Shown here one piece after another: positions 16,342 through 24,370 of a stretch of DNA of 64,000 nt; position 1 is the stretch's first letter; each line of letters opens with the position of its first letter. Where the stretch lies: positions 248,001 to 312,000 of the forward strand of contig NZ_JAELXS010000003.1 in the NCBI RefSeq assembly GCF_016427505.1, written 5' to 3'. The notes beneath the pieces are model-generated. The model saw nothing but the letters and a program-made list of their open reading frames with translations, was not told the DNA's origin and did not search any database. The position numbers and the translations under genes were made by a program. The DNA comes from Sphingomonas mollis. Lineage in GTDB: Bacteria; Pseudomonadota; Alphaproteobacteria; Sphingomonadales; Sphingomonadaceae.

Positions 16342-18681
16342 CTACGCCGCCTGCGCGAACACCGTCTTCAACAGCGCGTCGACGCCGGTCCCCTCGACCG
16401 GACGGCTGAAGAAATATCCCTGGATGTTGCCGCATCCCTGATCGCGCAGTTGCGCCAACTGGTCGCGGTCCTCCACCCCCTCGGCCGTGGTCTCCATGTC
16501 CAGTGCGCGCGCCAGATCGACGATGGCGCGCACGATCGCCGCGCTGCTGTCGTTCGCCGCCAGCCCGATCACGAACGAGCGGTCGATCTTGATCTTGTCG
16601 AACGGGAAACTGCGCAGATAGCTGAGCGAGGAATAACCCGTCCCGAAATCGTCCAGCGCCACCCGCACGCCCATTTCGCGCAACCGGTGCAACAGCGCCA
16701 GCACCGGCGTCTCGCCCGCCAGGAACACCGATTCGGTGATCTCCACCTCCAGCCGGTTGGGGGCCAGGCCGCTGCGCGACAGCGCCTGCAGGATCACCGC
16801 CTGAAAGCCGGGATGCCGGAATTGCAGGGGAGAGACGTTGACCGCGATACGCACATGGTCGGGCCACGACGTGGCATGACGACACGCCTCGTGCATCACC
16901 CATTCGCCGATCGCGGTGATCAGGCCGATCTCCTCGGCCACCGGAATGAACTCCGCCGGGCCGACCTCGCCCCGCACCGGGTGCGCCCAGCGCAACAGCG
17001 CCTCGAACCCGCCGATCCGGTCGGCCTTCAGGTCGAAGATCGGCTGGAAGTTCAGGCGGAACTCGCCGTTCTGCAACGCATCGCGCAGGTCCACCTCCAT
17101 CTGGCGGCGTTTGCGCGCTGCTTCGTCCAGCGACGCCTCGAAGAACCGGAACGCGCCGCGCCCGTCATGCTTGGCCCGGTACAGCGCCAGATCGGCGCTC
17201 TTGAGCAACTGGTCGGGATCGGCGCCGTCGCCCGGCCCGATCGCGATACCGATGCTGATCGAACTGGCGATCTGGTGCCCGTCGACCGCGACCGGTTGCT
17301 GCGTGGCGTTCAGGATCGATTGCGCCAGCGCGCGCGGGCGATCGGGGTCGAACGTGCCGCTCAGGATGATCGCGAACTCGTCGCCGCTCAACCGCGCGAC
17401 CATGCCGTCGGGGGCCAGCGCATCCAGCATCTCGCCCATCTTGCGCAGCAACGCATCGCCGACCGGATGGCCCAGCGTGTCGTTGATCGCCTTGAACCCG
17501 TCGAGGTCCAGGCACAGGATCGCCACCGCTTCCCCGGCGCGCATGGCCCGGACGATCGACTGGTCCAGCGACTGCCGGAAATAGCTGCGGTTGGGCAGGC
17601 CGGTCAGCGAATCGTGGAACGCGATGTGCGAGATGCGATGTTCGCGCTCGACGATTCCGGCGGACATCCGGTTGAAGCTTTCGGCCAGCCGGCCGATCTC
17701 GTCATGACCCGTCACCGCCACCTCGGTCCGCTCGCCCGCCTCCAGCGTGCGCGCGGCGATATCCAGCGCCATGATCGGCCCGGCGATGTCACCCGCCAAC
17801 CGGCGACTGGCGATCACCACCAGCACGATGCCGATCAGCCCGGCCAGCGCCAGCCCGATGCGAAGCGGCAGGAACGGCGTCAGCGCCGCCTGCATTGGAT
17901 ACCGGATCAGCAACGCCGCCTGATCGCGTCCGCCCGGTCCGCGTAACGGCTTGGCGAGCGCGAAGGCCGCACCATCCGCCAGCGACAGCGTGGCCAGTTG
18001 CCGCGTCTCGCGCGATGCCTGCACCAGCGTGTCGATCGCCGGATCGGCGGCGATCGTGCCGTCGATCGCGATCCAGTGATCGCCGGCATCGCGCCGCAGC
18101 ATCGTCGCCTTCAGCGGGATCGCCGACAGTTTCTCCAGCCCGCTCATCTCGGCGGTGTCCAGCGGCACGGCGAACACGACCCAGCCGATCTCGGTCGGCG
18201 CCAGGATCGGCGACACGACGATGCGGAACAGGTGATCGCGCGAGGCGATCACCGCGTCGCGCCGGTTATCCTGCAACGCCATCGGCAGTGTCGCGACGAT
18301 TGGCCCAAGTCCCGCCGCTGCGCCGATCACGCCGCCGTCCAGATCGACCACCATCGCATAGCGCACGCCGGCTCGGGTGCGGAGCGAGGCGAGCGCGGAT
18401 TCGATCGTCGGCCGGTCGCCGCTCGCCACCGCGGCACGAAAGCCGAAATCGCGCGCCAGCACATCGGCCGAATCGATCAGCGTCTTGGCCCGCAACTGCC
18501 ACAACCGGTCGTACACGCTGCCGCTGGCGATCAGTTCGGCCTGCACCGACGATCGTGCGTGCGTGCGGATCATCACCTGCGCGGTGATCGCCAGCAGCGC
18601 CAGCGCGACTGCGAACAGCCCCGTATACAGAACGGCAAGCTTCGTCCGGAGCCGGTGGAACCGGGGCACGCTGATCCGCAT
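16342..18681 (-). CDS. membrane GGDEF-EAL protein (c-di-GMP turnover)
   Basis: A 779-residue protein. An N-terminal membrane segment (about 15-37) and a second at about 275-298 (ALAGLIGIVLVVIA) flank a large periplasmic sensor. A HAMP domain follows, then a GGDEF domain (about 355-510; the signature is LSGDEF, with the first Gly replaced by Ser) and an EAL domain (about 525-770) with FEALLRWAHP, DDFGTGYSSLSYL and KIDRSFV. The EAL motifs look intact; many SGDEF cyclases are active, so either or both activities may be present. Its start overlaps the stop of the cupredoxin gene by one base (TGATG), so the two are co-translated, suggesting that it senses something linked to periplasmic copper or redox state. 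Confidence 0.93.
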   Translation of the reverse strand: MRISVPRFHRLRTKLAVLYTGLFAVALALLAITAQVMIRTHARSSVQAELIASGSVYDRLWQLRAKTLIDSADVLARDFGFRAAVASGDRPTIESALASLRTRAGVRYAMVVDLDGGVIGAAAGLGPIVATLPMALQDNRRDAVIASRDHLFRIVVSPILAPTEIGWVVFAVPLDTAEMSGLEKLSAIPLKATMLRRDAGDHWIAIDGTIAADPAIDTLVQASRETRQLATLSLADGAAFALAKPLRGPGGRDQAALLIRYPMQAALTPFLPLRIGLALAGLIGIVLVVIASRRLAGDIAGPIMALDIAARTLEAGERTEVAVTGHDEIGRLAESFNRMSAGIVEREHRISHIAFHDSLTGLPNRSYFRQSLDQSIVRAMRAGEAVAILCLDLDGFKAINDTLGHPVGDALLRKMGEMLDALAPDGMVARLSGDEFAIILSGTFDPDRPRALAQSILNATQQPVAVDGHQIASSISIGIAIGPGDGADPDQLLKSADLALYRAKHDGRGAFRFFEASLDEAARKRRQMEVDLRDALQNGEFRLNFQPIFDLKADRIGGFEALLRWAHPVRGEVGPAEFIPVAEEIGLITAIGEWVMHEACRHATSWPDHVRIAVNVSPLQFRHPGFQAVILQALSRSGLAPNRLEVEITESVFLAGETPVLALLHRLREMGVRVALDDFGTGYSSLSYLRSFPFDKIKIDRSFVIGLAANDSSAAIVRAIVDLARALDMETTAEGVEDRDQLAQLRDQGCGNIQGYFFSRPVEGTGVDALLKTVFAQAA

Positions 18682-19268
18682 CAGCGGCGGATCGTCAGCG
18701 TGGTCGACAGGCCCGTGGCGGCGATCGTGGCGGACTGGACCAGCACGTTGCCCGGCGCGCGGATGCCGGGCGACCAGACGCGGATCGTCGCCGCGCCGGC
18801 GGGTACGTCGGTCAGGGCGATGCGGCCCATGCCGTTCGTCTTCGCCGCGAACGGCGTCGCGGTGACGATCACGAATGCGTTCATCGAATCATGGATATTG
18901 CATCCCAGCGCGACGACGCCGGGCTGGTCGAACACGATGCTGCGCTGATCCTCGCGGCCGTACAGCTTCAGGTCGAACTTCTTCGCCTTGGAAAAGGAAT
19001 AGACATGGTGGCGTACCGGATCGCGATTGGGGAACGACACCGCCGCCCCGACCGGCACGATCAGCACATGCGGCTGAAACGCGATCGCCTTCTGCTCCAT
19101 CGTATAGCTGCCATGCGGTACGGCACGGGGGCCGCCCGCGACCTCGACCATCACCACCGCATCGGCCAGCGGCTGGCCATTTGCGCCGCGAACGTCGATC
19201 GTAACGGGGGCGGCCAGCGCCGCGGCGGGCAGCATCGACAGGAACAGGAAAGCGATAAAGCGGTACAT
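18681..19268 (-). CDS. periplasmic cupredoxin-like (methylamine utilization-type) protein
   Basis: A 195-residue exported protein with a signal peptide of about 19 residues (ending LAA). The cupredoxin fold shows the likely type-1 copper ligands: His in PVRHHVYSFS and the Cys-His-Met group in GCNIHDSMNAF. The flanking VGAAVSFPNRD is also typical. Similar proteins are often annotated as methylamine utilization proteins, but no methylamine dehydrogenase genes occur here, so that name should not be taken as function. It is translationally coupled to the GGDEF-EAL gene and divergent from the DUF3034 gene. Confidence 0.88.
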   Translation of the reverse strand: MYRFIAFLFLSMLPAAALAAPVTIDVRGANGQPLADAVVMVEVAGGPRAVPHGSYTMEQKAIAFQPHVLIVPVGAAVSFPNRDPVRHHVYSFSKAKKFDLKLYGREDQRSIVFDQPGVVALGCNIHDSMNAFVIVTATPFAAKTNGMGRIALTDVPAGAATIRVWSPGIRAPGNVLVQSATIAATGLSTTLTIRR

Positions 19269-19368
19269 GGATCAACGCTTTAGGCTGCATCGCTTGCCAA
19301 TCCGTGAAGCCCGTCTTCACCAAAAATAAACGACGATCGGTGACAAGGAACGCTCACCGGAGCCATCG

Positions 19369-20238
19369 ATGTTCAAGTCAGCGTTACTTCTGTCGACCGC
19401 CATCGTCGCGGCCTTTCCCGCCATGGCGCATGAACGCCGCGATGGCGGCAAGCTGTTGCTGACCGGCGGCGTCTCCAGCGTCGATGGCGCGGCCGGCGGC
19501 GGGCTGGCGAGCTGGGCGCTGATCGCCGGCGACGAGACCGAGGATGGCCGGGGCGGCTCTGCGCATGCGACCTATGTCGCGCTGCCCGATTTCGACCTGA
19601 CCTCGGCGGGTGTGGCCGCGGGCTTCTCGAACCGGGTCGAGATTTCCTATGCCTATCAGCGTTTCGACACGCGCAAGGCGGGGGCGGCATTGGGCCTCGG
19701 GCGCGGGTTCACCTTCGGCCAGCACGTGATCGGCGCCAAGCTGCGGCTGGCGGGCGATGCGGTGTGGGATCAGGACCGGCTGATGCCGCAGGTGGCGGTG
19801 GGCGTGCAGTACCATATCGCCGAAAAGGCCCCCGTGCTCCGCGCGGTCGGCGCGCGGGAAAGCGAGAGCGCCGATTTCTACATCGCCGCGACCAAGATCT
19901 TGCTGGCGCAGGGCATGGTCGTGAACGGCACCGTCCGTTTTACCAATGCCAACCAGTTCGGCCTGCTCGGCTTCGGCGGCGACCGTCACCGCGGCCGCAG
20001 CGCGCAGTTCGAGGGGTCGGCGGGCAAGCTGCTGGCCGCCAATTTGCTCGCCGGCGTCGAATACCGGACCAAACCCGACAATCTCGGCTTCGCGCAGGAG
20101 GATGACAGCTACGATCTGTTCGTCGCCTGGGCCTTTCATCGCCACGCATCGCTGACCGCCGCCTATGTCGATCTGGGCGATATCGCCACCGTGAAGCGCC
20201 AGCGCGGCCTGTTCCTCTCGCTGCAGGGCAGCCTTTAG
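19369..20238 (+). CDS. DUF3034 outer-membrane-like protein
   Basis: A 289-residue secreted protein with a signal peptide ending AMA (about residue 20). The body has alternating beta-strand segments such as GKLLLTGGVSSVDGAAGGGL, VEISYAYQRFDT and FAQEDDSYDLFVAW, and ends LFLSLQGSL with a beta-barrel-like terminus. This fits DUF3034, whose function is not known. It is 11 bp upstream of the globin gene on the same strand and 100 bp from the divergent cupredoxin gene, so the four genes probably act together. Confidence 0.82.
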   Translation: MFKSALLLSTAIVAAFPAMAHERRDGGKLLLTGGVSSVDGAAGGGLASWALIAGDETEDGRGGSAHATYVALPDFDLTSAGVAAGFSNRVEISYAYQRFDTRKAGAALGLGRGFTFGQHVIGAKLRLAGDAVWDQDRLMPQVAVGVQYHIAEKAPVLRAVGARESESADFYIAATKILLAQGMVVNGTVRFTNANQFGLLGFGGDRHRGRSAQFEGSAGKLLAANLLAGVEYRTKPDNLGFAQEDDSYDLFVAWAFHRHASLTAAYVDLGDIATVKRQRGLFLSLQGSL

Positions 20239-20249
20239 GATTTCCGACC

Positions 20250-20753
20250 ATGTCGTTCGTCCCGATCATCCTGCTGCTGATGACGCAGGCCGCAACGCCG
20301 CCGGGTGAGCAGCCCGTCGCGCCGTATCCGCATCACAACGCCAATGCCGGCGCCACCCCGTTCGCGGACGCGCGGATGTGGCAGGCGTTCCACGAAAGCG
20401 CCGGCGTCGGCCGGATCGTCGACGATCTCGTCGCGACCAACATCGCCGATCCGCGCATCTCCGATATCTTCAAGGGGCAGGACATGGTCCGCCTGCGCCG
20501 CACGCTGAAGGAGCAGTTCTGCTATCTGCTGAACGGCGGCTGCGACTATAGCGGCCGGGCGATGGCCGCCGCCCATGCCGATATGGGTATTCAGGACGCC
20601 GACATGGCGGCGCTGGTCGAAAACCTACAAGCCGCGATGCGCCGCGAGCATGTGTCCTTCGCGGCGCAGAACCGGCTGCTGGCGAAACTGGCGCCGATGC
20701 GCCGCACCATCGTGAAACAACGCGATCTGGACCGGCGTCGACCGGGGGGCTGA
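20250..20753 (+). CDS. group 1 truncated hemoglobin, probably exported
   Basis: A 167-residue globin. Residues 1-16 are hydrophobic (FVPIILLLMTQAA) and look like a signal or anchor, unusual for a globin. The globin core has IADPRISDIFKGQD, the family-typical YLLNGGCDYSGRAM and the proximal heme-ligand candidate His109 in AAAHADMG. The usual distal Phe-Tyr (B9-B10) is replaced by Leu-Val in VDDLVATNI, so the pocket should differ from NO- or O2-handling relatives. It follows the DUF3034 gene by 11 bp. A role in periplasmic heme/redox or gas sensing with the adjoining cupredoxin and c-di-GMP protein is inference. Confidence 0.85.
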   Translation: MSFVPIILLLMTQAATPPGEQPVAPYPHHNANAGATPFADARMWQAFHESAGVGRIVDDLVATNIADPRISDIFKGQDMVRLRRTLKEQFCYLLNGGCDYSGRAMAAAHADMGIQDADMAALVENLQAAMRREHVSFAAQNRLLAKLAPMRRTIVKQRDLDRRRPGG

Positions 20754-20774
20754 CTTCGATCACACAGCCGGGGG

Positions 20775-20898
20775 TGTCCTACATCGGCACCAACGAGTAT
20801 TCCCGTCTGACGACCGCTCTTTCTCCCCGTCTGCTCGACCCGCATATCCGCCCTCGCGCGTGCGCACGCGTACGTGGGTGTGACTTTCGGAACTTTCC
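20775..20898 (+). repeat. dispersed 3'-flank element D, copy 1
   Basis: A 124-bp non-coding segment beginning TGTCCTACA, 21 bp after the globin stop, and ending GACTTTC-like GGAACTTTCC. It shares ordered blocks with the minus-strand segment 50254-50390: TGTCCTACA, GACGACCGCTCTTTCTC, CCCTCGCGC, GCACGCGT and GGGTGTGACTTTCGG. A CG-rich hairpin (CCCTCG / CGTGGG with one mismatch) sits before the last block. No ORF fits. Confidence 0.8.
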
Positions 20899-21006
20899 GC
20901 ATCCGTCGACCGGCATGAAAACCAATCGATCCGCCCCGATCCGCGATCGTCAACGGCATCTTTACTACCTCCGGCTAGGGCGGCCTTCCCTTTCCGGATC
21001 GCTCCC

Positions 21007-24000
21007 TTGAACCAACCGATTTTCTACGACGCCACCGGGCGACGCGCGCTGTGGGTGCGCGGTACGCTGGCCATCGTCGCCATTGCGGCCGTGGCCATCG
21101 TGGCATGGCTGTTGACGACGGTGATGACGATCGACCCGCGCCGCCCGCTGCGCTTCGCCGTGGATGCCAGTGCGCCGCAAGCCGTCGTCGATCCGGTGGC
21201 GGCATCGACGGCCAAGGGCGCATGGCTGCCGGCGGCGGCACCGGGCGCATCGGCCGGGCGGCCGCCGATCATGGCGTTCTACATGCCATGGGACGAACCG
21301 TCGCGCCGCTCGCTCGCCGACCATGTCGGCCGGATCGACTGGCTGGTCCCCGGTCTCGCCACCGTCACCGGCGCCGACCACCGCTTCGTCTATGAAAGCG
21401 ATCCGGCGCTTCGCAAAATTCTCGCCGCCGCCCCGCGCTCGCCGCGCCTGCTGCCGATGGTCCAGAACGCCCGCGAGGACGGCGAATGGGATGGCGAGGC
21501 CACCGCCCGCCTGCTCGCCGACCCCGCTGCCCGCAGTGCCTTCGTCGATCGCCTGACCGCGATGGTCGTGGCGGAGCGCGGCGGCGGCGTGATGCTCGAT
21601 CTCGAAAGCCTGCCCGCCACCGCGCATCCGCATTATCGGCAATTCCTGCGCGACCTCCGCGCCCGCTTCGCCCCACATGGCTGGCAGGTCGCGATCGCCG
21701 CCCCCGTCGCCGACCCGGACTGGGACCTCGCCGCCTATGCCCGCGTCGCCGACCGGGTGGTGCTGATGGCATATGACGAACACTGGATGGGCGGCGAGGC
21801 GGGGCCGATCGCCTCGCAACCTTGGTTCGCCACCGTCGTCGCGAAAGCGGTCGCCGACACCGGCCGCGACAAGGCGATCGTCGCCATCGGCAACTACGCC
21901 TATGACTGGTCGCCCGGCCACACCGAACCGCTCTCGATCGCCGCCGCGTGGAGCCTGGCGCGACAGGCCGGCACCGTGCCGCAATTCGATGCGGCGAGCG
22001 GCAACAGCCATTTCGCCTATCGACGCGACGGGCAGCTACACCGCGTCTGGCTGCTCGACGCCGTCACCGCCGCCAACCAGATGCAGGTGATCGCCCGCAC
22101 CGGTGCCGCCGCCGTCGCCCTGTGGCGGTTGGGAACCGAGGACCCGCACGTCTGGACCGCGATGGCCGATGGCACGCGGCCCGACCTGCGCCTCATTCCC
22201 GCCGCCGCCGGTGTCGAGGTGCGCGGCGCGGGCGAGGTGATGCGTCTAGACGCCGCCGCCGCCGATGGCCGCCGCACCGTCCGCTACGACGCCGCCGGAT
22301 TGATCCGCGATGCGGCGCTCACCCACCTGCCGACGACCGACGTCGTCCAGCGTGTCGGCGCGCACCGCAAGCTGGTGGCGCTGACGTTCGACGATGGCCC
22401 CGACCCGACATGGACACCGCGCCTGCTCGACGTGCTGAAGCGCGAGCGGGCGCCCGCCACCTTCTTCGTCACCGGCGCGAATGCGCTGGGGCAGGGCGAC
22501 CTGCTGCGCCGGATCGTGGCGGAGGGCAGCGAACTGGGCAATCATTCGACCACGCATCCTGATCTCGGCCAGCGTTCGGAAACCACGATACGGCTCGAAC
22601 TGAACGCCACCGAGCGACTGGTCGAAGGCTATACCGGCCGCGCGATGCGCCTGTTCCGGCCGCCTTTTCTCGGCGACGCCGATCCCGATCGCCGCGACGA
22701 ACTGCACGCCACTCGCGTCGCCGCTGGCATGGGTTATCTGACCGTCGGCCTGAACGTCGATCCGCTTGACTGGCAGGCCCCCGCCGCCGCCGCCATCGTG
22801 GCGCGGACGATCGCGCAGGTTGAGGCGGGGACGACCGAACGACCCGCCCAGATCGTGCTGCTGCACGACGCCGGCGGCGATCGGACTCAAACGCTGGCGG
22901 CATTGCCCGGCATCATCCGGGGCCTGCGGGCACGGGGATATGATCTGGTCGGCGTCTCGCGGCTGGCAGGGCTGTCGCGGGATCAGGCGATGCCGCCGCT
23001 GGCCGGCAGCGCGCGCGCCGGCGCGTCGGGCACGCGTGGCCTGTTCGACGGCATGGCGGGCCTGCGCGACATCCTGTCGGCGCTGTTCGTCGCGATCATC
23101 GCGATCGGCATCGTCCGGGCACTGGCGCTGACCGCGCTGGCGTGGCGGGCGCGGCACAGTGGCGGCCCGCCGGTGGCGGCCCCGCATCTGGTACCGGGTT
23201 TCGTCTCCGTCCTGATCCCCGCCTTCAACGAGGCCCGCGTGATCGAGACATCGGTGCGCCGCATCCTGGCGAGCACCGGCATCCGCATCGAGGTGATCGT
23301 CATCGACGACGGATCGACTGATGGCACGTCCGACGTCGTCACGACTGCGTTCGGCATCGATCCGCGCGTCCGGTTGCTGACGCTGGAAAACGGCGGCAAG
23401 GCGCGGGCGCTGAATACCGCGCTGTCGGTGGCACGCGGCGACGTGGTGATCGCGCTCGACGCGGATACCCAGTTCGAGGCCGACACCGTGGCCCGGCTGA
23501 GCCGCTGGTTCGCCGATTCCGCGATCGGTGCCGTCGCCGGCAATGCCAAGATCGGCAACGCCGTGAACCTCATCACCCGGTGGCAGGCGGTGGAATATGT
23601 CACCGCGCAGAACCTCGAACGCCGTGCGCTTGCCGCACTCGGCGCTATCACCGTCGTGCCCGGCGCGGTCGGGGCGTGGCGGCGGACGGCGCTGGACGAA
23701 GTGGGCGGCTATCCCGTCGATACGCTGGCGGAGGATCAGGACCTGACGATCGCGATCCAGCGCGCCGGCTGGCGCGTCGCCTGCGACATCGACGCCATCG
23801 CCTGGACCGAGGCGCCGGAGACGGCGCGCGCGCTGTTCCGCCAGCGTTTTCGCTGGGCATACGGCACGTTGCAATGCCTGTGGAAGCACCGCGCGCTGAT
23901 CGGTCGCGGCCGTCCGCGCGGGCTGGCGATGATCGGCCTGCCACAGGCGATCCTGTTCCAGCTGCTGTTCACGCTCGCCGCGCCGTTGATCGATGTGGCG

Positions 24001-24366
24001 CTGATCGGCAGCATTGTCGGCACCGTCTGGCGCGTGGCCGATCGCGGATGGGCGCTGGCGGGGGGCGATGCGATGACCGTCGCGGCGTTCTGGGCCGCCT
24101 TCACCGCGATCGATCTGGCGTGTGGCTGGGTGGCGTTCCGGCTCGACCCGCGCGAGCCGTCGTTCCCGGCGATGCGCCTGTTGCTTCAGCGCTTCGGTTA
24201 TCGCCAGTTGCTCTATGCCGTCGTCCTGCGCGCGGTGTTCGCCGCGCTGACCGGCCCGCGCGTCGGCTGGGGCAAGCTGGAACGCAGCGGCCGGGTCAGC
24301 ATCGCCGCGCCGGTGGCGGTCCCCATGCCGTACCGCACACCGCAGCCGCTGCCGAAGGCGGCGTAA
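21007..24366 (+). CDS. three-domain polysaccharide enzyme: GH18-like, NodB deacetylase, GT2
   Basis: A 1119-residue inner-membrane protein. After one membrane segment (about 16-38) come a GH18-like (spore-hydrolase type) domain at about 80-420 with GVMLDLESLP and VVLMAYDEHW; a NodB polysaccharide deacetylase at about 450-650 with TFDDGPD and NHSTTHPD; a membrane segment near 690; and a GT2 processive glycosyltransferase from about 730 with VSVLIPAFNEA, DDGST, DADTQF, EDQDLT and QRFRWAYGT, followed by C-terminal membrane segments. The parts recall PgaB plus PgaC in one chain, so synthesis, deacetylation and trimming of a beta-linked aminosugar polymer is the likely job. The start is TTG at 21007, with no strong ribosome site; downstream GTG codons are alternatives. 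Confidence 0.88.
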   Translation: MNQPIFYDATGRRALWVRGTLAIVAIAAVAIVAWLLTTVMTIDPRRPLRFAVDASAPQAVVDPVAASTAKGAWLPAAAPGASAGRPPIMAFYMPWDEPSRRSLADHVGRIDWLVPGLATVTGADHRFVYESDPALRKILAAAPRSPRLLPMVQNAREDGEWDGEATARLLADPAARSAFVDRLTAMVVAERGGGVMLDLESLPATAHPHYRQFLRDLRARFAPHGWQVAIAAPVADPDWDLAAYARVADRVVLMAYDEHWMGGEAGPIASQPWFATVVAKAVADTGRDKAIVAIGNYAYDWSPGHTEPLSIAAAWSLARQAGTVPQFDAASGNSHFAYRRDGQLHRVWLLDAVTAANQMQVIARTGAAAVALWRLGTEDPHVWTAMADGTRPDLRLIPAAAGVEVRGAGEVMRLDAAAADGRRTVRYDAAGLIRDAALTHLPTTDVVQRVGAHRKLVALTFDDGPDPTWTPRLLDVLKRERAPATFFVTGANALGQGDLLRRIVAEGSELGNHSTTHPDLGQRSETTIRLELNATERLVEGYTGRAMRLFRPPFLGDADPDRRDELHATRVAAGMGYLTVGLNVDPLDWQAPAAAAIVARTIAQVEAGTTERPAQIVLLHDAGGDRTQTLAALPGIIRGLRARGYDLVGVSRLAGLSRDQAMPPLAGSARAGASGTRGLFDGMAGLRDILSALFVAIIAIGIVRALALTALAWRARHSGGPPVAAPHLVPGFVSVLIPAFNEARVIETSVRRILASTGIRIEVIVIDDGSTDGTSDVVTTAFGIDPRVRLLTLENGGKARALNTALSVARGDVVIALDADTQFEADTVARLSRWFADSAIGAVAGNAKIGNAVNLITRWQAVEYVTAQNLERRALAALGAITVVPGAVGAWRRTALDEVGGYPVDTLAEDQDLTIAIQRAGWRVACDIDAIAWTEAPETARALFRQRFRWAYGTLQCLWKHRALIGRGRPRGLAMIGLPQAILFQLLFTLAAPLIDVALIGSIVGTVWRVADRGWALAGGDAMTVAAFWAAFTAIDLACGWVAFRLDPREPSFPAMRLLLQRFGYRQLLYAVVLRAVFAALTGPRVGWGKLERSGRVSIAAPVAVPMPYRTPQPLPKAA

Positions 24367-24370
24367 GGGA

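Noticed and set aside
18681..19268. Methylamine utilization as the function of the cupredoxin-like gene
   Set aside because: No methylamine dehydrogenase or maturation genes are nearby; the name comes from family labels only.
22246..23889. 547-codon minus-strand frame over the polysaccharide enzyme
   Set aside because: Antisense to NodB and GT2 motifs.
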